Made by a program: the position numbers and the translations under genes. From contig JAQVAJ010000076.1 in the NCBI GenBank assembly GCA_028690885.1, positions 1 to 7,083 on the forward strand: a stretch of DNA of 7,083 bases, read 5' to 3'. This document shows, one piece after another, positions 6,602-7,083 of the stretch; within the stretch, counting starts at the first letter, position 1, and each line of letters starts with the position of its first letter. The notes beneath the pieces are model-generated. The model was not told the DNA's origin and ran no database searches. It was given only the letters and a program-made list of their open reading frames with translations. The DNA comes from Clostridia bacterium. GTDB taxonomy: Bacteria; Bacillota; Clostridia; DUPQ01.

Positions 6602-7083
6602 TTCCAATTTCCGACCATGAAGTTATCTCACCGATATAGATTTTTGTTACTTCATCTTTTGTCATTCCAGTTAAAGGATTCTCATTGTTAACTATTATGG
6701 CTATACCATCGATAGCTATTACTGTTGGTGTTACTCCTTTTTCTATCTCGCTTTCTTTAAGCGTTCTTGAAGCCATTCCTATATCGCATATTCCCTCGAT
6801 AGCGCTGTTAACGCCTGTTGTGGAATCAGACTGGTTAATTTCAATAACAGCATTTGGATTGAGTACAGCATATGCTTCTTTCAATTTTTCCATAACTGGT
6901 GTTACTGAAGATGAACCTGCCACTGTTACTGTGCCGGAAGGTTTGATTCCTGAGTAGGAATCGCCTGTTAAAGCTGAGATATATCCTGCGCTTTCTACAA
7001 CTGCTTGTCCTTCTTTTGATAAAATGTAGTTTACAAAGTCCTGTGCAACCTCTGACAATCCTTCTTTAACTGCAATATTAAAA
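6594..7083 (-). CDS. pstS: phosphate-binding protein PstS, C-terminal 162 residues, permuted segment order
   Basis: Extracytoplasmic phosphate-binding protein of the Pst importer; the 5' part, including any signal peptide and lipobox, lies beyond position 7083. Numbering from the first complete codon visible (7082), residues 1-36 (FNIAVKEGLSEVAQDF, then YILSKEGQAVV) match the segment that normally ends a PstS. After a short linker (about 37-48) come segments that normally begin one: GTVTVAGSSSVTPVMEKL at 50-67 (phosphate-binding loop and first helix), SDSTTGVNSAI at 85-95, CDIGMASRTLKE at 99-110, AIDGIAIIVNNENP at 123-136 and IYIGEITSWSEIG at 148-160. The stop follows two residues later, where a normal PstS crosses to its second lobe. 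The pstC start overlaps the stop, so nothing is lost downstream. The protein is therefore either circularly permuted or carries an extra N-lobe copy. I recall similar PstS-like proteins in Lachnospiraceae but cannot cite one. Confidence 0.9.
   Translation of the reverse strand, partial: FNIAVKEGLSEVAQDFVNYILSKEGQAVVESAGYISALTGDSYSGIKPSGTVTVAGSSSVTPVMEKLKEAYAVLNPNAVIEINQSDSTTGVNSAIEGICDIGMASRTLKESEIEKGVTPTVIAIDGIAIIVNNENPLTGMTKDEVTKIYIGEITSWSEIGNE
6608..6613 (-). promoter_or_regulatory. ribosome binding site CGGAAA that decides the pstC start
   Basis: CGGAAA lies inside the last codons of pstS, 6 bases before the ATG at 6601 and directly against the alternative TTG at 6607. The spacing favours the ATG. 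The site is weaker than the others in the operon. Confidence 0.5.

Larger units (their letters stand above)
1163..7083 (-). other. pstSCAB-phoU-phoPR operon (5' end outside window)
   Basis: Seven same-strand genes with no intergenic base between them, covering uptake (PstS, PstC, PstA, PstB), signal linkage (PhoU) and regulation (PhoP, PhoR). Overlaps in order of transcription are 8, 4, 8, 4, 1 and 4 bases, and each internal start has a Shine-Dalgarno within the preceding gene. This supports one transcript and translational coupling. The main promoter must lie upstream of pstS, outside the window. No terminator was recognised after phoR. Confidence 0.9.

Noticed and set aside
6685..6957. 90-codon plus-strand frame opposite pstS
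   Set aside because: It is fully antisense to the conserved PstS lobe and its hydrophobic residues mirror PstS codons; no domain is seen.

Overview
The window is AT-rich, tightly packed bacterial DNA, and every supportable gene lies on the minus strand. Protein style points to a low-GC Firmicute, most likely class Clostridia and family Lachnospiraceae. The clues are the PstS segment, the PhoR-type kinase with an extracytoplasmic PAS/Cache-like sensor plus an internal PAS, AG-rich Shine-Dalgarno sites and frequent ATA/AAT/AAA codons. The family call rests on recognising protein style, not on a search, and I do not name a genus.

Read in the direction of transcription (high to low coordinates), the window begins inside a phosphate-acquisition operon: pstS (3' part only, 7083-6594), pstC (6601-5726), pstA (5729-4893), pstB (4900-4151), phoU (4154-3504), the response regulator phoP/phoB (3504-2830) and the kinase phoR (2833-1163). 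Every neighbouring pair overlaps, by 8, 4, 8, 4, 1 and 4 bases, so there is no intergenic base in about 5.9 kb. A 91-bp gap follows, then the start of an L-ribulokinase gene, araB (1071 to beyond position 1), whose 3' end lies outside the window.

The genes form one circuit. PstS captures phosphate outside the cell, PstC and PstA form the membrane channel, and PstB powers it with ATP. PhoU links transporter state to PhoR, and PhoR phosphorylates the OmpR-class regulator, which would activate the operon when phosphate is scarce. The operon promoter and any Pho box lie upstream of pstS, outside the window. araB belongs to arabinose catabolism and probably has its own promoter or operator in the 91-bp gap.

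Most of the window is a conventional pst-pho operon. The point that most deserves a second look is PstS. The visible gene end carries the usual C-terminal segment of a phosphate-binding protein, followed by the usual N-terminal lobe segment. It stops exactly where the chain would normally cross to the other lobe. This indicates a circularly permuted PstS or a PstS with a duplicated N-lobe. No RNA genes, mobile elements, CRISPR arrays or convincing intrinsic terminators were found.
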